This document shows positions 11,570 to 22,995 of a stretch of DNA of 35,395 bases, one piece after another. Position 1 is the stretch's first letter; each line of letters starts with the position of its first letter. The position numbers and the translations under genes were made by a program. The notes below the pieces were generated by a model that searched no databases, was not told the DNA's origin, and saw only the letters and a program-made list of their open reading frames with translations. Where the stretch lies: the NCBI GenBank assembly GCA_013054445.1, contig JAAMPI010000488.1, forward strand, positions 1-35,395. The letters are read 5' to 3'. Source of the DNA: Cudoniella acicularis (Eukaryota; Ascomycota; Leotiomycetes; Helotiales; Helotiaceae).

Positions 11570-11972
11570 TCGGATACTAATACCTTAGGTACTAATATAG
11601 TATAAAATGATCGGAACGATGTCTTCCTACCTTTATAATATCTACGATACCACTTTCGGTATCCGTAAACGTTTTAGGCAGGGTTTTACGTCAAGATCTA
11701 CGAAGCTTACTTTTAGTTCGTCAAGCGTTTAGATCTCTTGTTACTATAAATATAGGATGTTTTATTCGAAGGAGTATAATCAAATAAAAGTAAAGTCTTA
11801 AAAAAATGTTTATTTGATATTAGAATCAATTCTAAAATTCTTCGTAACGAACGTTACTCTAAATAATCTATAAGACCTTAAGTTTATAGGGAAAACGACT
11901 TTAGTAGGAAATAGATTAGAATAAGGGGTTTTTTTAAAAAAAAAAAAATTCCTAAAACTAGAAAACGTTTAC
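11570..11972. other. Spacer with a poly-A tract
   Basis: AT-rich; contains a T7-A13 run at about 11930-11949. No gene recognised. Confidence 0.5.
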
Positions 11973-12680
11973 TTAAAAGAAAACGCGTAATTCGGTTGTA
12001 TTCCTATGACTATAGCCTCTAATATTTACAACCCTTATCTCCTTAGCGTCACTCTCCTTTCGAGTACGCTTTATCCGGACTAGAAGATCTAGGTCTAGTT
12101 CGTTATCGTTCCGGTTATCTTTACTACCGAATAAAAGACTTCCCTTTCTCTTCTTTTGTTATTGCTTTTCTTCCCGGGATCTAGAGGGATGACTGTCGGG
12201 GGAACTGTCATTAGTACTAGAACGACTTAGCGATACGCCTTATATATTTGACAAGTATTAAGAAAATACGGTTGCGTTCCGTCTTATATCTGCCTATAAA
12301 CAATCTTCTATATAACGTTTAAGTAAAAACTGTTCTAATTTCTTATTCGTATATTCGGTATCGGGAGGCCTCGCGATACCAAACCCCGCCTTATAAGAGA
12401 AGCAGATAAGAGTAGCGAAATTCTTATCGCTAGGTTTATAATAAAATCTAGAGACTGCTAGCTATAACGGAGGAATCGTAGTATAAGGCCATTCTCGAAA
12501 AGAGTTTAGCCGGGAAGAGATATTAGCGAAAGAGTATTAGACATTAATAGTCTTAAAATCATCTCTTTAGGGTACTCGTTCGTATAGTCCTAGTATAGCA
12601 AACTGAGGCGACTGAGGCGACGAGGGGGATAATATTACGGATGAACCTTAAAGGGGATTTCGTTCGGCCTCTATAGACAT
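11973..12680 (-). pseudogene. RIP-mutated BIR-like protein
   Basis: One unbroken reverse phase of 236 codons from ATG 12678-12680 to TAA 11973-11975, with only TAG/TAA inside. Around residues 45-110 it reads ISSRLNSFREWPYTTIPPL, LAVSRFYYKPSD, ICFSYKAGFG and KRYIEDCLxADI. This parallels the BIR zinc fold (R..SF..WP, LA..GFYY, CFxCxx, H...C.WA) if Tyr in FSYK and KRYI come from Cys and His by RIP. The C-terminal half is a charged, disordered-type tail (REEKxxQKKRKGS; SKDNRNDNELDLDLL). In fungi, BIR proteins act in chromosome passenger complexes or cell-death control. The BIR call is an inference; an unrelated zinc protein is possible. Confidence 0.45.
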
Positions 12681-12789
12681 CTTTACTACTGTCTCTATTT
12701 CCTTTTAAAGTTTTATAGATATATTCCTCGTATACTAAGGCGGCGATTATATAGAAGGAGAGTGGCCTTAACCCTCGGGTGCCGATTTG

Positions 12790-12876
12790 AGTCCCTATTT
12801 AATTCTAATTATAGGAATCGAGTAGGGATCCGATTTGTCTTCCCTATCTGATTCTAGTGATAGGAATCGAGCTAGG
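12790..12876. repeat. Two direct copies of a ~37-bp palindromic unit
   Basis: Units at about 12790-12826 and 12839-12876 share TCCCTAT...ATTCTA...ATAGGAATCGAG, and each contains the inverted pair TCCCTAT/ATAGGAA. Differences are mainly transitions. The rest of 12681-13164 shows no gene. Confidence 0.5.
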
Positions 12877-13164
12877 AGCTAAAGAGGGGTCCCTAAATCC
12901 TTACGCTACCTGACAAGCGAGAACCGTTCCCTAAACATGTAATGCCTGTTTTCTGTACCGTAAAGGTCGGTAGTTGAGTTTGATAAGTAGATTAAATATG
13001 CCTTTGAAATGCCTATAACGAAATTTTATTCTACTCCCTACTCTATCGATAGAAATCATAAGATCTACGTCAAACACCGTTCTTTTCTATTAAATGTTAA
13101 TCTACTATATATCTCTTTTTATATATCCTCTTATTAACTAAAACCAAGTAATAAAAATCAATTT

Positions 13165-14910
13165 CTACCTAGTATGACTAGTAGTAATAAACAGTCTCTC
13201 TCTCTTTATCCCTAAACTCAACACGGTGGCAAGTATACTAGCGGTGATAACAAGGATATAGGTTTTGCTTATAGTAGTGACAATTGTCTTTAACACCTCC
13301 GTTTTCATAACATCGCTTAAACTAGCAACAAAAGCACTACTAGTACTAGTAATAGCCTGCTAGACTTTAGCTAATAGCGTACCAGGTAGAAGTTCCGCGA
13401 TCGAGGTTTAAGATTTATTAAGGAAGACTAAGTTCGTAATAGCTAAAGCGATAGTAACGCCAGAGACCTATGCGCAAGTGATAAAGCCTACGGCTAAGGC
13501 GATGAGTTGTAGGTCTACGATAGCTTGCGCTACGGAGAAAGAAGCTTGTGCAAACAGACCGTCGCCGAACCCGATGATGATACTATAGCCATACACTCTT
13601 ACTACTGATGTCTCGGTATCTACGGTATATATAAGCGCGCCGCCGGTTAGGCAGAGGAGACCGCCGAGCGTGTACTAGGGTATATAGTAGCCGTAGGTAG
13701 AGAGGATAGCGCCGTTTCCGATGACGGCGAAGATCATGAGCATGATAAAGGGGAGGAGACGCACGCCTGCTTCGAGGGCGGTGTCGTTACGGGTGAACTA
13801 GAAGAAGATCGGGATTATATAGATAGGGATAAAGATTACGGTTCCGCCTATAGCGGTTATAGCGAAGAGGATAAGTATAGTCCTCGACTTGAAAAACTCT
13901 ACTAGGAAGATACGTCGGCTAGTGGTAGTGAAAATAGCGTAAATTTGTTAAAGTCCTAAGAGGATAAAGAGGACGCTAGAACAGTAGAAGAGGCCGACGG
14001 TTTGTCCGGAATTCTAGTCGTAGGTTATACCGCTAAAGGACACGGCCATGACGCCGGAGGCGAAGGCTCTTATAGTAAGAACACTTCCGACGTAGTCTAT
14101 CTTACGAGCGCGGTCTATTAAAGAGATTCCCGGGCGAGGGTCTTTGTTAGGGAGTATGAACAAATAGACGGGGGCGTAGGCGGCGCCGATATAAAGGTTG
14201 ATATAGAATGCCTATCTCTAACCTGCTAGGCTGTCCGAGAAACCACCGCCGGTGACGGGTCTAAGAACTGTTCCGAGACCCTAGGTTAAACTAGTATCGC
14301 TAATATATATAGGACGTTCGTGAATAGTCGTCGTTATAGCGAGAAGGGTCATGACTCTAACGTATATTCTTAAGCCGGCAACACCGTAGATAGCCCGTCC
14401 GATGATAAGAGTATCTATAGATAGCGCGGCGCCGTAGATAGCGGAACCTAGTTCGAAAAGCAAGACGTATAGTATATAAGACTATTTAGTATTAAACTGC
14501 CCGAAGATTTTGCCCTAGATCAAGTTAGTGGCTACGGTACCGATAAAGAATACTATAAAGAGCCAAGTAAGGTTTTTAACGTCGTTAAAGTATATAACGA
14601 TAACAGGCTAGATATCGGCTATAATAGTATTGTCAAGTACGAATAAGAAGGTTAAACTAAGGATAGACAGAACGACGACTGCCTATTTCTAGCTAGTGAT
14701 GTCTCGTAGAGCAAATTCTTCGACAGTTTTTACTAGTTGTTTAGATTTCTCCGGGTCTATATCTATAGTTAAGGAGTTCTTAGAGACATCTCGAGTTTCC
14801 TTACTAGGAGCTACGAGGAAATTGTTATTTGACCCTACTTCTACTTCCTTTTTATTAAGGATATTTCCTACGGTCGAGCCCGCGGAGCTTATCTGACTCT
14901 TTTCCGTTAT
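13165..14910 (-). pseudogene. RIP-mutated MFS drug-efflux pump (DHA2/14-TM type)
   Basis: A single reverse phase runs 582 codons from ATA 14908-14910 (expected ATG followed by ACGGAA) to TAG 13165-13167 with no indel. After a polar N-terminus (about 85 residues) come LSLTFLFVLDNTIIADI (helix 1, motif D1-like), GKIFGQF (motif A region), LIIGRAIYGVAG (motif B), the TSLTxGLGTVLRPVTGGGFS motif C, GxRxAFYINL, and further helices to a C-terminus IKRERLF. This is the layout of fungal proton-coupled multidrug and toxin exporters of the plasma membrane. Stops replace Trp (LTxGLG, GxRxAFYI) and Gln. It was probably linked to export of a small molecule; the substrate is unknown. Confidence 0.9.
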
Positions 14911-15511
14911 CTTTTCTCCTAGGAATAAATAATAAGGCTAAATTAAGAATAGTATACCCCGGGAGTGATATGACTAAAGAGTATTAAAACAAGCTCTAAG
15001 TATTAAACAAATAATAGTCAAGAAATAGCTTTAAGCAGGTCAGATGTCAAACTAAAAGATATTTAGGCTAAGGAAGTTGATATAGAAAGATAAGGCCCCT
15101 AATGATGCTTACTTGGTCTACTATAGCCGCCAGGGAGCAAAGCATAATACCTATCACCACAAGTCTAATATCAGTACTATATTATAGCCGGTTAGAACTT
15201 ATAATATTCTCCTTCGTAATAGGTAGCTAAGTCGCGGTATAATAAAATTCTCCGTTAGCCTGGTTTAGGTGGCCGTATACTTTGTCTAATAGTATATAGG
15301 CTATGTGTAAATCTCAACGGTAGCTCTACTATATCGATTGATCTAGTGTGTGATATGTCATCGCTAAAGAGGCACCTAAGAACTAAAGTGCTATTAAATA
15401 ACAGAGCCTAGACAGACTCCGATGTCAAGCCAGTAGTTCGAGAGATATCAGATCATGGTTATAAGGCAGTATTAGTTAAAAGAAAGCCGTTGCCGTATAC
15501 GATCGTAGTGC
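14911..15511. other. Spacer, less mutated in part
   Basis: Former promoter side of the MFS gene. From about 15050 to 15480 more CA/TG dinucleotides survive than in the neighbours. No gene seen. Confidence 0.4.
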
Positions 15512-15591
15512 TTATCCCCGGTCTATGCCCCTAGTCTATGCCCCCTGTCTTTGCCCCCTGTCTTTACCCCTAGTCTCTACGGTCTCTGCCG
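15512..15591. repeat. Minisatellite array 3, 13-bp unit
   Basis: About six tandem units close to TGCCCCCTGTCTT / GTCTATGCCCCTA, same orientation as the other three arrays. Confidence 0.8.
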
Positions 15592-15927
15592 TATAGGACT
15601 GCCGTAGCGAAAATTAAAAGTTCGGGTAAAATTATATTCGACTATCTATCTCCGATTATGCCTTAAGTGACATGACTGTCTAGATTTATAGGCTAATATT
15701 ATAGATAGGTGTCTGCGTGTATAAGCACTATTACGTAGACTATATCTCTAGTAAGGGTTAGTATAAGAGTGCTATACCGTAAATATTTTATAGCTTTAAG
15801 TACTAATTTATATTTAAAACTTGCCCGATATACTAAGTTATATTATTTTATTTTTATCCCCTAACTCTATATACGTTATTATACCTATTCTAGTGTTTTA
15901 TCGCACTTTCACTAAGTAGTATCGAAC
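15592..15927. other. Spacer, nothing recognised
   Basis: AT-rich upstream DNA of the following relic. Confidence 0.4.
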
Positions 15928-16800
15928 ATAGCCATTTTTCACCTTCCTTTCCTCTGGTTTAGTAGCCTTACCTAGCTCTTCTTAGGAACAGGTATACAAT
16001 CGATATCCTTAATGCCCTCGCCTAGCCCTATCAACTAGCCGTATTATATATTTGACGAACTCTATAACCTTTAAGTCAAATTCTTCGATAATTTTATCTA
16101 CCCGGCAGACATCACTCAAGCCAAGTCTATCAACTCAACGCTGCTAGCAGAGGATATATAGGGGCGGATTGACGTTATAAGGACATTTGACGGCCGGGAG
16201 CTTAATATAGAGTATCTCTTTAGGCTTTTTACGAACCTCGTAGCGGATCCCAACTCTATCAGCTTGTTAAGAGTTCTAATTTCATATAAAATCTTATATT
16301 TTACTACTAATAAATATATTACCTCGGCTACTACTCGATTCATGTTTAACTTTACTAGCCTTAGTCTTATTATACCTATCGAGATTAATAGCTAGAATAC
16401 TTAGAACGAAGCTAGGCAGGTTACGCAGTATAATAGGAGCTTTAAGTATTAGTAATAGACGGTTGATTATATAATTGCTTTAAGGTATCTCTTAACTTTA
16501 TAGCTATATTAGAATTTGTCTAAGTCTAACAGCGCCCCTTTATTTAACGCTACTTCGCCTACTCAAGTGGTTAAAATCCTTACTAGAGCATTAGCGAGCA
16601 GTATTTATAAAACAGTAACAAGTTATTATAATAGTATAAATATATAGTATAACAATATAGCGGTATACTATCAGTATCTCACCTAGGAAGTGCGGTTTGG
16701 CCAGGCGTATAAGTTAGGTAGGAATACTATATTATATAGAATAGTATATCGAAATATAATACTATTTCGACTATCTATACACTAGTATATTGATTCTTGA
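15928..16800 (+). pseudogene. RIP-mutated secreted-type protein, unknown function
   Basis: The forward phase starts at ATA 15928-15930 (ATG GCC expected) and stays readable for about 290 codons with TAG/TAA only. It opens with a signal-peptide-like segment (AIFHLPFLWFSSLTxLFLG). Then come YYIFDELYNL, VKFFDNFIYPADITQAKSIN, GRIDVIRTFDGRELNIEYLF, a Thr/Phe-rich region (TTRFMFNFTSLSLIIPIEIN), and near the end EVRFGQAYKLGRNTILYRIV followed by LFRLSIHxY. The last block resembles a Cys/His-rich end in which Cys and His became Tyr. It reads like a conserved ascomycete secreted protein, but I cannot name it. The true end may lie beyond 16800. Confidence 0.55.
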
Positions 16801-17692
16801 CTTCTAAGACTAATAGATTGCTAACTGCGTCGAGTCCTTATATTAGGCCTTTAGGTAGTAGATACTATACCGATAATATGACATATGTTAGGACTATAGA
16901 GGAGAATTATTTTAATATTTTATTTATACCTTATAGATATTAGGCTAGGAGAAACTAGAGTAAACAGTGCCCCTGTTTTGTCAGTTACTAGTAATAGCTT
17001 TGTTTTATAACTTTTAAGATATAATATATCCCTATTCCTAGTCTTTAAAATAAATAAAAACTTCTAGCTTACTCCGCCTATTTCGGATAATCAAAGGAAC
17101 AATTACTTATAAATCCGCCCTATATTGTCTATTAATATAGGCAAGCCTAGAGATTTGTTACGCCGGGCTCACTTTACCTTTACTACTAATTGTTTATCCT
17201 CTATAGAAGTGTCGTTCCTTACCAGTTTTGTTAGTAAGATAGAGATCAGGTATTCTGTTTTCGTTGCCTAGATTGACTATCTAAGCATTAAGATAAATAT
17301 TTAAAGGCGGTATATAGGCTCTAAACCCTGCCTGTGTCGTCGGGAACCCTCACTACTTTCCTCGGTTAAACGAGGCATTGTCGTCCTCCCGTGTTAATAT
17401 AAGTCTAGGCTCTAAAATAGAAAAGACATTATCACTCGTTAGTAGAAGCTATCCCGTTGCCTCTATCTGGCACTTGCCCCTAAATCCTATAAGAGCCGTC
17501 TTCGTTTCGTCCGAGACAGCGCTATAGAGGATCATTTAAGCTACTAGTGGCGAGGCGGTGATAGCATCGTAAGCGTTAGTATAAAATCATTACTATAATT
17601 TTAGCTCGGTATAAGCAACTATATGTTGTTTAAACTATATAATAGGTCTTTATATTTATTATTATATTAGGCGACTAGGATATTGATCTTCG
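16801..17692. other. Spacer, nothing firmly recognised
   Basis: RIP-type DNA. The part 17040-17580 is richer in C/T and partly open in several phases without motifs; it may be another dead gene. Confidence 0.35.
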
Positions 17693-17780
17693 TAGTCTCT
17701 ACCCCCTGTCTTTGCCCCTTGTCTTTGCCCCTTATCTCTGCCCTATACTTCTACCCTATACTTCTATCCCTTACCTCCTT
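17693..17780. repeat. Minisatellite array 4, 13-bp unit
   Basis: About six units close to TGCCCCTTGTCTT, grading into TACCCTATACTTC; same orientation as the other arrays. Confidence 0.75.
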
Positions 17781-18044
17781 GTCTATTTATCTAGCCTCTG
17801 AATTAGTCTAGGTCTGTTTGTGTCAATCCACTACTTTCACTTGGATACGGCTTCGGAGATATAATAAATTTATTAAAAGAATAGATTAATATATTATATA
17901 CTACCCTTAATCTATAAAGCGATAAGAACTATAAACTTTATATCGCTCTTAAATTCTTTATTAAGCTATCTATTGACAATTTGCCGCCTCTCTGCCTCTA
18001 TTAGGTTTCTTTTACCGCTATACTTTATCATACCCGTAGTATAT

Positions 18045-19172
18045 ATGATAGATCGAACGTAAAACTTAGAGAGGGTAGTAGAGAAATTGCTATCTTATCG
18101 CGACGAAGATATAAAAGACATTAAGATCGAAAACTATATTAGCTTTATACGGGTACCCCTTAGTCTGGCTAGCCCGCTGACTATCTACGGGGAGTTAAAG
18201 CGGACGGTGTACGCTCCTTTAGCGATAGTCGAACCAACACTTGTTATAAGTTGTTCTCGAGGCTATAAAGCCTTCTAAGCAACTAGTGATATCCAAGTTA
18301 TAACCTTAAGCGAGGGCTTATCTCGTGCTCCTGTCTTTATCTTTCGAACGGTCAACGATGTTCTCTAGTTCTATTATCGCGTGCCGACGCTCAAGTATTT
18401 ATTCGATATAAGTAGTGACAAGACTAGTCGATATATACGTCTTATCGAAGTTATACTATATATTATTAGTAGGACAGTTTATATTAAATTTTAATATACT
18501 TACGGCGATACGGCTAGACAAAATATAGTAACTATTACTATATATCGTACTTGTCAGGACTTCTTTTATTCTATTTCTAGTAAGGACTTAGGAATTGTCG
18601 ACTTCTAGATCGAGGGTCAAATTTTATCTGATAAAAAGTTATCGTAAGGAAATGTTAAAGACCCTCGTGGTATCGAAGTGATGGCCTAGGGTACTCTCTC
18701 TAATCCTGTCTGCCGTAAGATTCTTAGGTATAGTATAACCAGACTGCGCTCTATAATCGCCAGATTTAAAGACGGCAGTACTCGGAATAGTCAGATAGGG
18801 CAGAACATTAATACTACTAACGCTATAGCTACTATATTTATCTCCTACGGTCAAGACGTAGCTAGTGTTTTTAAGTCAGGTTAGTCTTACTTGACCGCTG
18901 ACCTAGACGAAGAGACGAAGGTGCTTACTCTAAGCTTATATATCCTATCCCTACTAGTTAGGACGGTAGGAGGAGACACGCACTACCTAAGTCAACGAGA
19001 GTCTTTAGAACTGATTGGTTGTTATAGGGATAGAAAGAAATAGGCTTTGGCTAAAACAATCATAGTATTTGCCTTAGCACTAGATGTTAGCACTATTAGT
19101 ATAATTATAAATGACATATTTGTAGCAAGTCATTAGAACCTAGTACGAGGTCTGCTACGGAGCAAATTATAA
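18045..19172 (+). pseudogene. RIP-mutated HMG-CoA reductase, soluble catalytic-domain form
   Basis: A single phase of 376 codons runs from an intact ATG 18045 to TAA 19170-19172. It reads KIENYISFIRVPLSLASPLT, EPTLVISCSRGYKAF (the substrate loop with the catalytic Glu), then GRTVYIKF, GDTARQNIVT (NADPH motif region), SDKKLS (catalytic Lys), NAIATIFISYGQD, GGDTHYLSQRESLELIG and DVSTISIIINDIF. This order is that of class I HMG-CoA reductases, which make mevalonate for sterols and terpenes. No membrane-spanning N-terminus is present, unlike the ER-bound housekeeping enzyme. Many stops replace Gln and Trp. A catalytic-only copy near an MFS pump recalls resistance or supply enzymes of metabolite clusters (inference). 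Confidence 0.85.
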
Positions 19173-19774
19173 TATAGTAGAGAGAGTTATGTCTTCTAGC
19201 CTTATATCTTTTTCGTATAACTTTTACTTTTATATTAGGTCAGGTATAGTCTTCCCTGATCCGAAACTTAGTTTATTCAAGTTTATAATTTTAACGTAAC
19301 TTATATTTAATGACTTGTTATTTAAAAGTGCTTCTGATAGGCCTGTTCTCTATAGAGCCAATTTTACGAGTATTAACGGAGCCAAAATAGGCTAACCAAG
19401 ATATACCTAGTCAATCGGTAACTTATTAAGCCTATTCTGGCGGCTCTCTAACCACCTACAGCTTCTCGCTCTATAGAATGTTCGGACAAAACCCGCTAGT
19501 ATTCCTTAATTATTTAAGTTAGGTAACCTCTTTTACTCGGTTGTGTGCTAGACATTAAGGCCACTTCTTACTTGGTACGCGTAACGAAATGCTATAGTAT
19601 AATAGGACAAGATCTCCGGGACTAATTTTAGCTCTACGGAGCTAAAAGGAAGGGGCCGGCTTGAGATTCCTTCTACTAGTGGCACTATATAGCAGGCCGG
19701 CTTATCCTATAAATAGGTCACTTCCTTTCTATATATTTTTATTAACTTGTTCCCGGTTTTTAGTATAGTGCTTA
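19173..19774. other. Spacer, nothing recognised
   Basis: AT-rich DNA leading to F-box copy 3. A GC-richer island at about 19620-19710 contains the inverted GGCCGGCTTGAG/GCAGGCCGGCTT pieces but no gene. Confidence 0.4.
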
Positions 19775-20797
19775 ATAGCTTCCCCCCTAGTCTCTTTACC
19801 GATTAAGCTTTTCTAACGTATCGTAGAATTGTTATCTATCGAAGACGCTCGTGACTTATTATCGACTTATAATAATCTCTATAGTAATAGTAAACACGTC
19901 TTAGATAAGAAGTGCTTTAGGGTTCTGCTAGTTAATTTATCTAAAGAAAGTCTGCTATAAGTAGAAGATATCCTAACTAAAGAACCTTGTCGCCGTTTCC
20001 TTTAAGCGGTTCGTATCAGATTAGATCAATATGACTTTAATAGTCTATATAGTCAAGAACATAAAGAAGTAGTAGAGTATCTTGCTTCTGTGCTTACTAG
20101 AGCACTTTAAGTTTTAACCAAATATGATATTATTATAATATACGATAGTCCGAAGATATTTTATAACACTAATAGCGAAAAGATCAGGATAGTAGTAGAG
20201 GTAATAGACATGGTCGATAAAATCAAGCCATTTAAAGTCCGTATATAAAATATACGAACATATAACAGTATAGACCTATAGATATTTAGAGATGACATTA
20301 TTAACAACTTATAATCTATAGAGCTTAGATTCGATAGCGAGGACTAAGGATTACGGGAGCTACGATATTTTAGGCAAGTTCTGTCTATCGCACCGAACCT
20401 CGAAGAGCTATCTTTAATAGTTAACCGCGATAGAATTTCTTTAAAAGCTGTCCGACGAATCGTAGAATCTGTTAGTTCTAAGAAATTAAAAAGTCTGACT
20501 ATCGCTAGAGTCTCTACTTCCGGAGTCGACCTTTAAGAAATTATCCGGCCTTTTAAAGCTTTTCTAAAGAAGCTTATATTAAAATACGTAGATTTCGACG
20601 ACTTCCGCTTATTTATTAAATTTATCGTCTATATTAAAAACAACTTGTCGCTCGATTATGTTTACTTTAAAGAGATTTTAAAAGTAGGGTGGTTTTTTCT
20701 TGATCAAGAAAAATTTAGCGGAGAAGATATAATATAAAATCTAAAATCTTTAAAAACAGATATTCTTAATAATCCTAAGATAAAGAGGAGAAGGTAA
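19775..20797 (+). pseudogene. RIP-mutated F-box/LRR protein, copy 3
   Basis: One phase of 341 codons from ATA 19775-19777 (ATG GCT expected) to TAA 20795-20797. The N-terminus ASPLVSLPIKLFxRIVELLS, then IEDARDLLSTYNNL, matches the F-box of copies 1 and 2. KKCFRVLLVNLSKESL follows, and then an LRR-like part (IELRFDSED; APNLEELSLIVN; SSKKLKSLTIARV). Its tail differs from copy 2 (FLDQEKFSGEDI). Only TAG/TAA break the frame, all at Gln-like or Trp-like sites. Like its two relatives it is non-functional. Confidence 0.75.
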
Positions 20798-21677
20798 GGC
20801 AGAAAATAAATCACACACTACCGTCCTATTAAGCAATACGTCTTCTCTTTACGATTGGCAAAACCGATATATTATAGTTTCTAGAGACCGTAAGTCTAAC
20901 TTACGCTAGTATTTTTTAGAGGTTAGTAAAATTTTATTTATATAATAAATACTATATTAGTTAGAAATGCCTTATATAGTATAGCTCGTTTGTCTTTCTA
21001 AGATAGCTTATTTGCCTTATAGGCAGATAGGTTATTGCCTACTTACTATAGCTTAAAGGAGGTCTTCCCTCCTTCTTTCTTTTGATTCTATAGATATCAG
21101 TTAGTTGATTAATACTACTATATTCTGTCCTAATATCACTCTAAAATGATATACTAGCTAAGTAAAATGATCTAAAGGAGCCGTTTTAGGCTCTTAAGAA
21201 CTCTGGCTACTTGAAAGCTATAATATATAACTAAGTCGAGGTATATAAGTTTAGAGGCGACTATTTTAGGTCCCCGTTCGCTCGTAACGCCCTTCTAGGT
21301 ACCCTCTTAGCGCTTCAAGCCCCTTAGCTTGCTCGTTGACTTTCGCCAAAACTAGCCCCCTCGGTATCTAGCCGGCAAGCCATATCTTTCCGCCTTATCT
21401 CTTACTTTTACTGATTTACGATAGTAGCCTTAATACCTGTCTCGAATTAAACAGTATACTAGCGCGCGTTATCTATAAAACCCTTTACTCCCCTATCGGT
21501 TGATAGGCCTATGTCTCTTTCTTCCTACGATAGCTAGTCTCTATCTATAAATCTTCGTCCTTTAACACATTGTCTTTACTATACCAAACCCTTACCTTAT
21601 CGTAGTCTTCGACCTTACTATCGTATCCTAGAGTCGCGAGGTTTTATTCTATATATCGACAGTTCTTTTATATCACT
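20798..21677. other. Spacer, nothing recognised
   Basis: AT-rich to about 21240, then C/T-richer. No motif-bearing frame. Confidence 0.4.
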
Positions 21678-22187
21678 ATGTCTACCCGGTCCTACGATCG
21701 CACTAGTTGGCCATACAAGTAACTGACCGCCGCTTTAGCACCGAACGAGAAGAAACGGCCGGATTATTTCGCTAAAGAACGAATATTAACAAGCTCCTTA
21801 GATCAATCACTAAAAGTCCTACGAATACTATACTTCGTAGAGGCTACGACAGTATACCTACCGATAGAAGTAGGTAAAGAAAGCAGATCACCGTTTATAG
21901 ACCCCCCGAGGACAGAGAAGACGTAATTATTTATAGCGGAAGTATAACCTTCTAATATTAGCTTCGGCTATATTAATGACCCTTTACGGTAATCTGTCGA
22001 GGTCCCCTTAACACTAACTTCTCCTCTAAAGAGTGCTTTTAAAGTTCTATAGACCCTAGGGCAGAAGATCGATAACCCTCTAAGACGAACTTTTAGAGAG
22101 GAGTAGATACTAGAGAAATATAAGGAGATGACCGAGAAGGAGCAGGCGAGAGACTTAGTACGTAATAAAATCTATTATAAGATATAA
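21678..22187 (+). pseudogene. RIP-mutated frame, unknown protein
   Basis: From ATG 21678 one phase of about 170 codons is interrupted only by six TAG/TAA at Gln-like sites. The reading is soluble and charged: STRSYDRTSWPYK, NEKKRPDYFAKERILTSSLD, FVEATTVYLPIEVGKES, FIDPPRTEKT, SFGYINDPLR, SPLKSAFKVL, and a Glu/Lys-rich helical end (EKYKEMTEKEQARDLVRNK). No family recognised. Base composition and stop pattern match the other relics, so a former gene is likely. Confidence 0.4.
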
Positions 22188-22995
22188 TATAACTAACGAT
22201 CTTATAGAAAATCAAGACTAGAGTCCGGATAATAAAGTTTTTCCTCCGAGGGGTGAATTTCACCTATAGTCTTATTGTCCTCTCTATACTTTCGGTGACT
22301 TTCTTAATCTTTAACGCAACTAAGGCTCTTCTACCGAGAAATAACCTTCCTACTTAGGCGGTTAGCACGAAAACTTGGCTATAAAAGGTCGTGCTTTCGG
22401 TATCTTATATCTCGCTAGCTTTATGTCTTATTATATTCTAGAATTATTAGAGGGGTAGCTATAGACGTGCTAAGAAAATAGCTGTCTATTATACCCTCTT
22501 CGCGGTAATATTCTTTATTTTTAGTATCGTTATATAGGGTATTGCTACTAGTATTCTTTAGAGTACGAAGAATAATAATAACAATAAGGACATCTAGGGA
22601 TAGTCATACGTAGACAATAAGAGACGGCAGGATTTTACTGACAAAGTCGATTATATACTAGTTTATAGAATATAGGTAAGTTTCGCCTACCCTTAAGTTC
22701 GATATAGTTTCTAATATTATTTTAGTCTTAGTCCTTAGTATACTGCCTTATTAAAGTTGTTCTCGAGTATATCACGATCCTACTTTACTCGATAGTCTTT
22801 TATAGATACTACTCTAAGTAACGCCTCCGGAAGTCTATAGATGTCCGTGACCGTACTCGTTCGGATCTCTACCTCTCTTAACTTCGCTCCTAGCCTATAC
22901 CTAACACTCCCGGCTTCGGACTAATGTCTCTATCCTACACTTAGTATATAAAATCTCCTCGCTTCCTACTATCTATCTACTCCTTAAACCCCTTA
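22188..22995. other. Spacer, nothing recognised
   Basis: RIP-type DNA; no motif-bearing frame. Confidence 0.4.
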
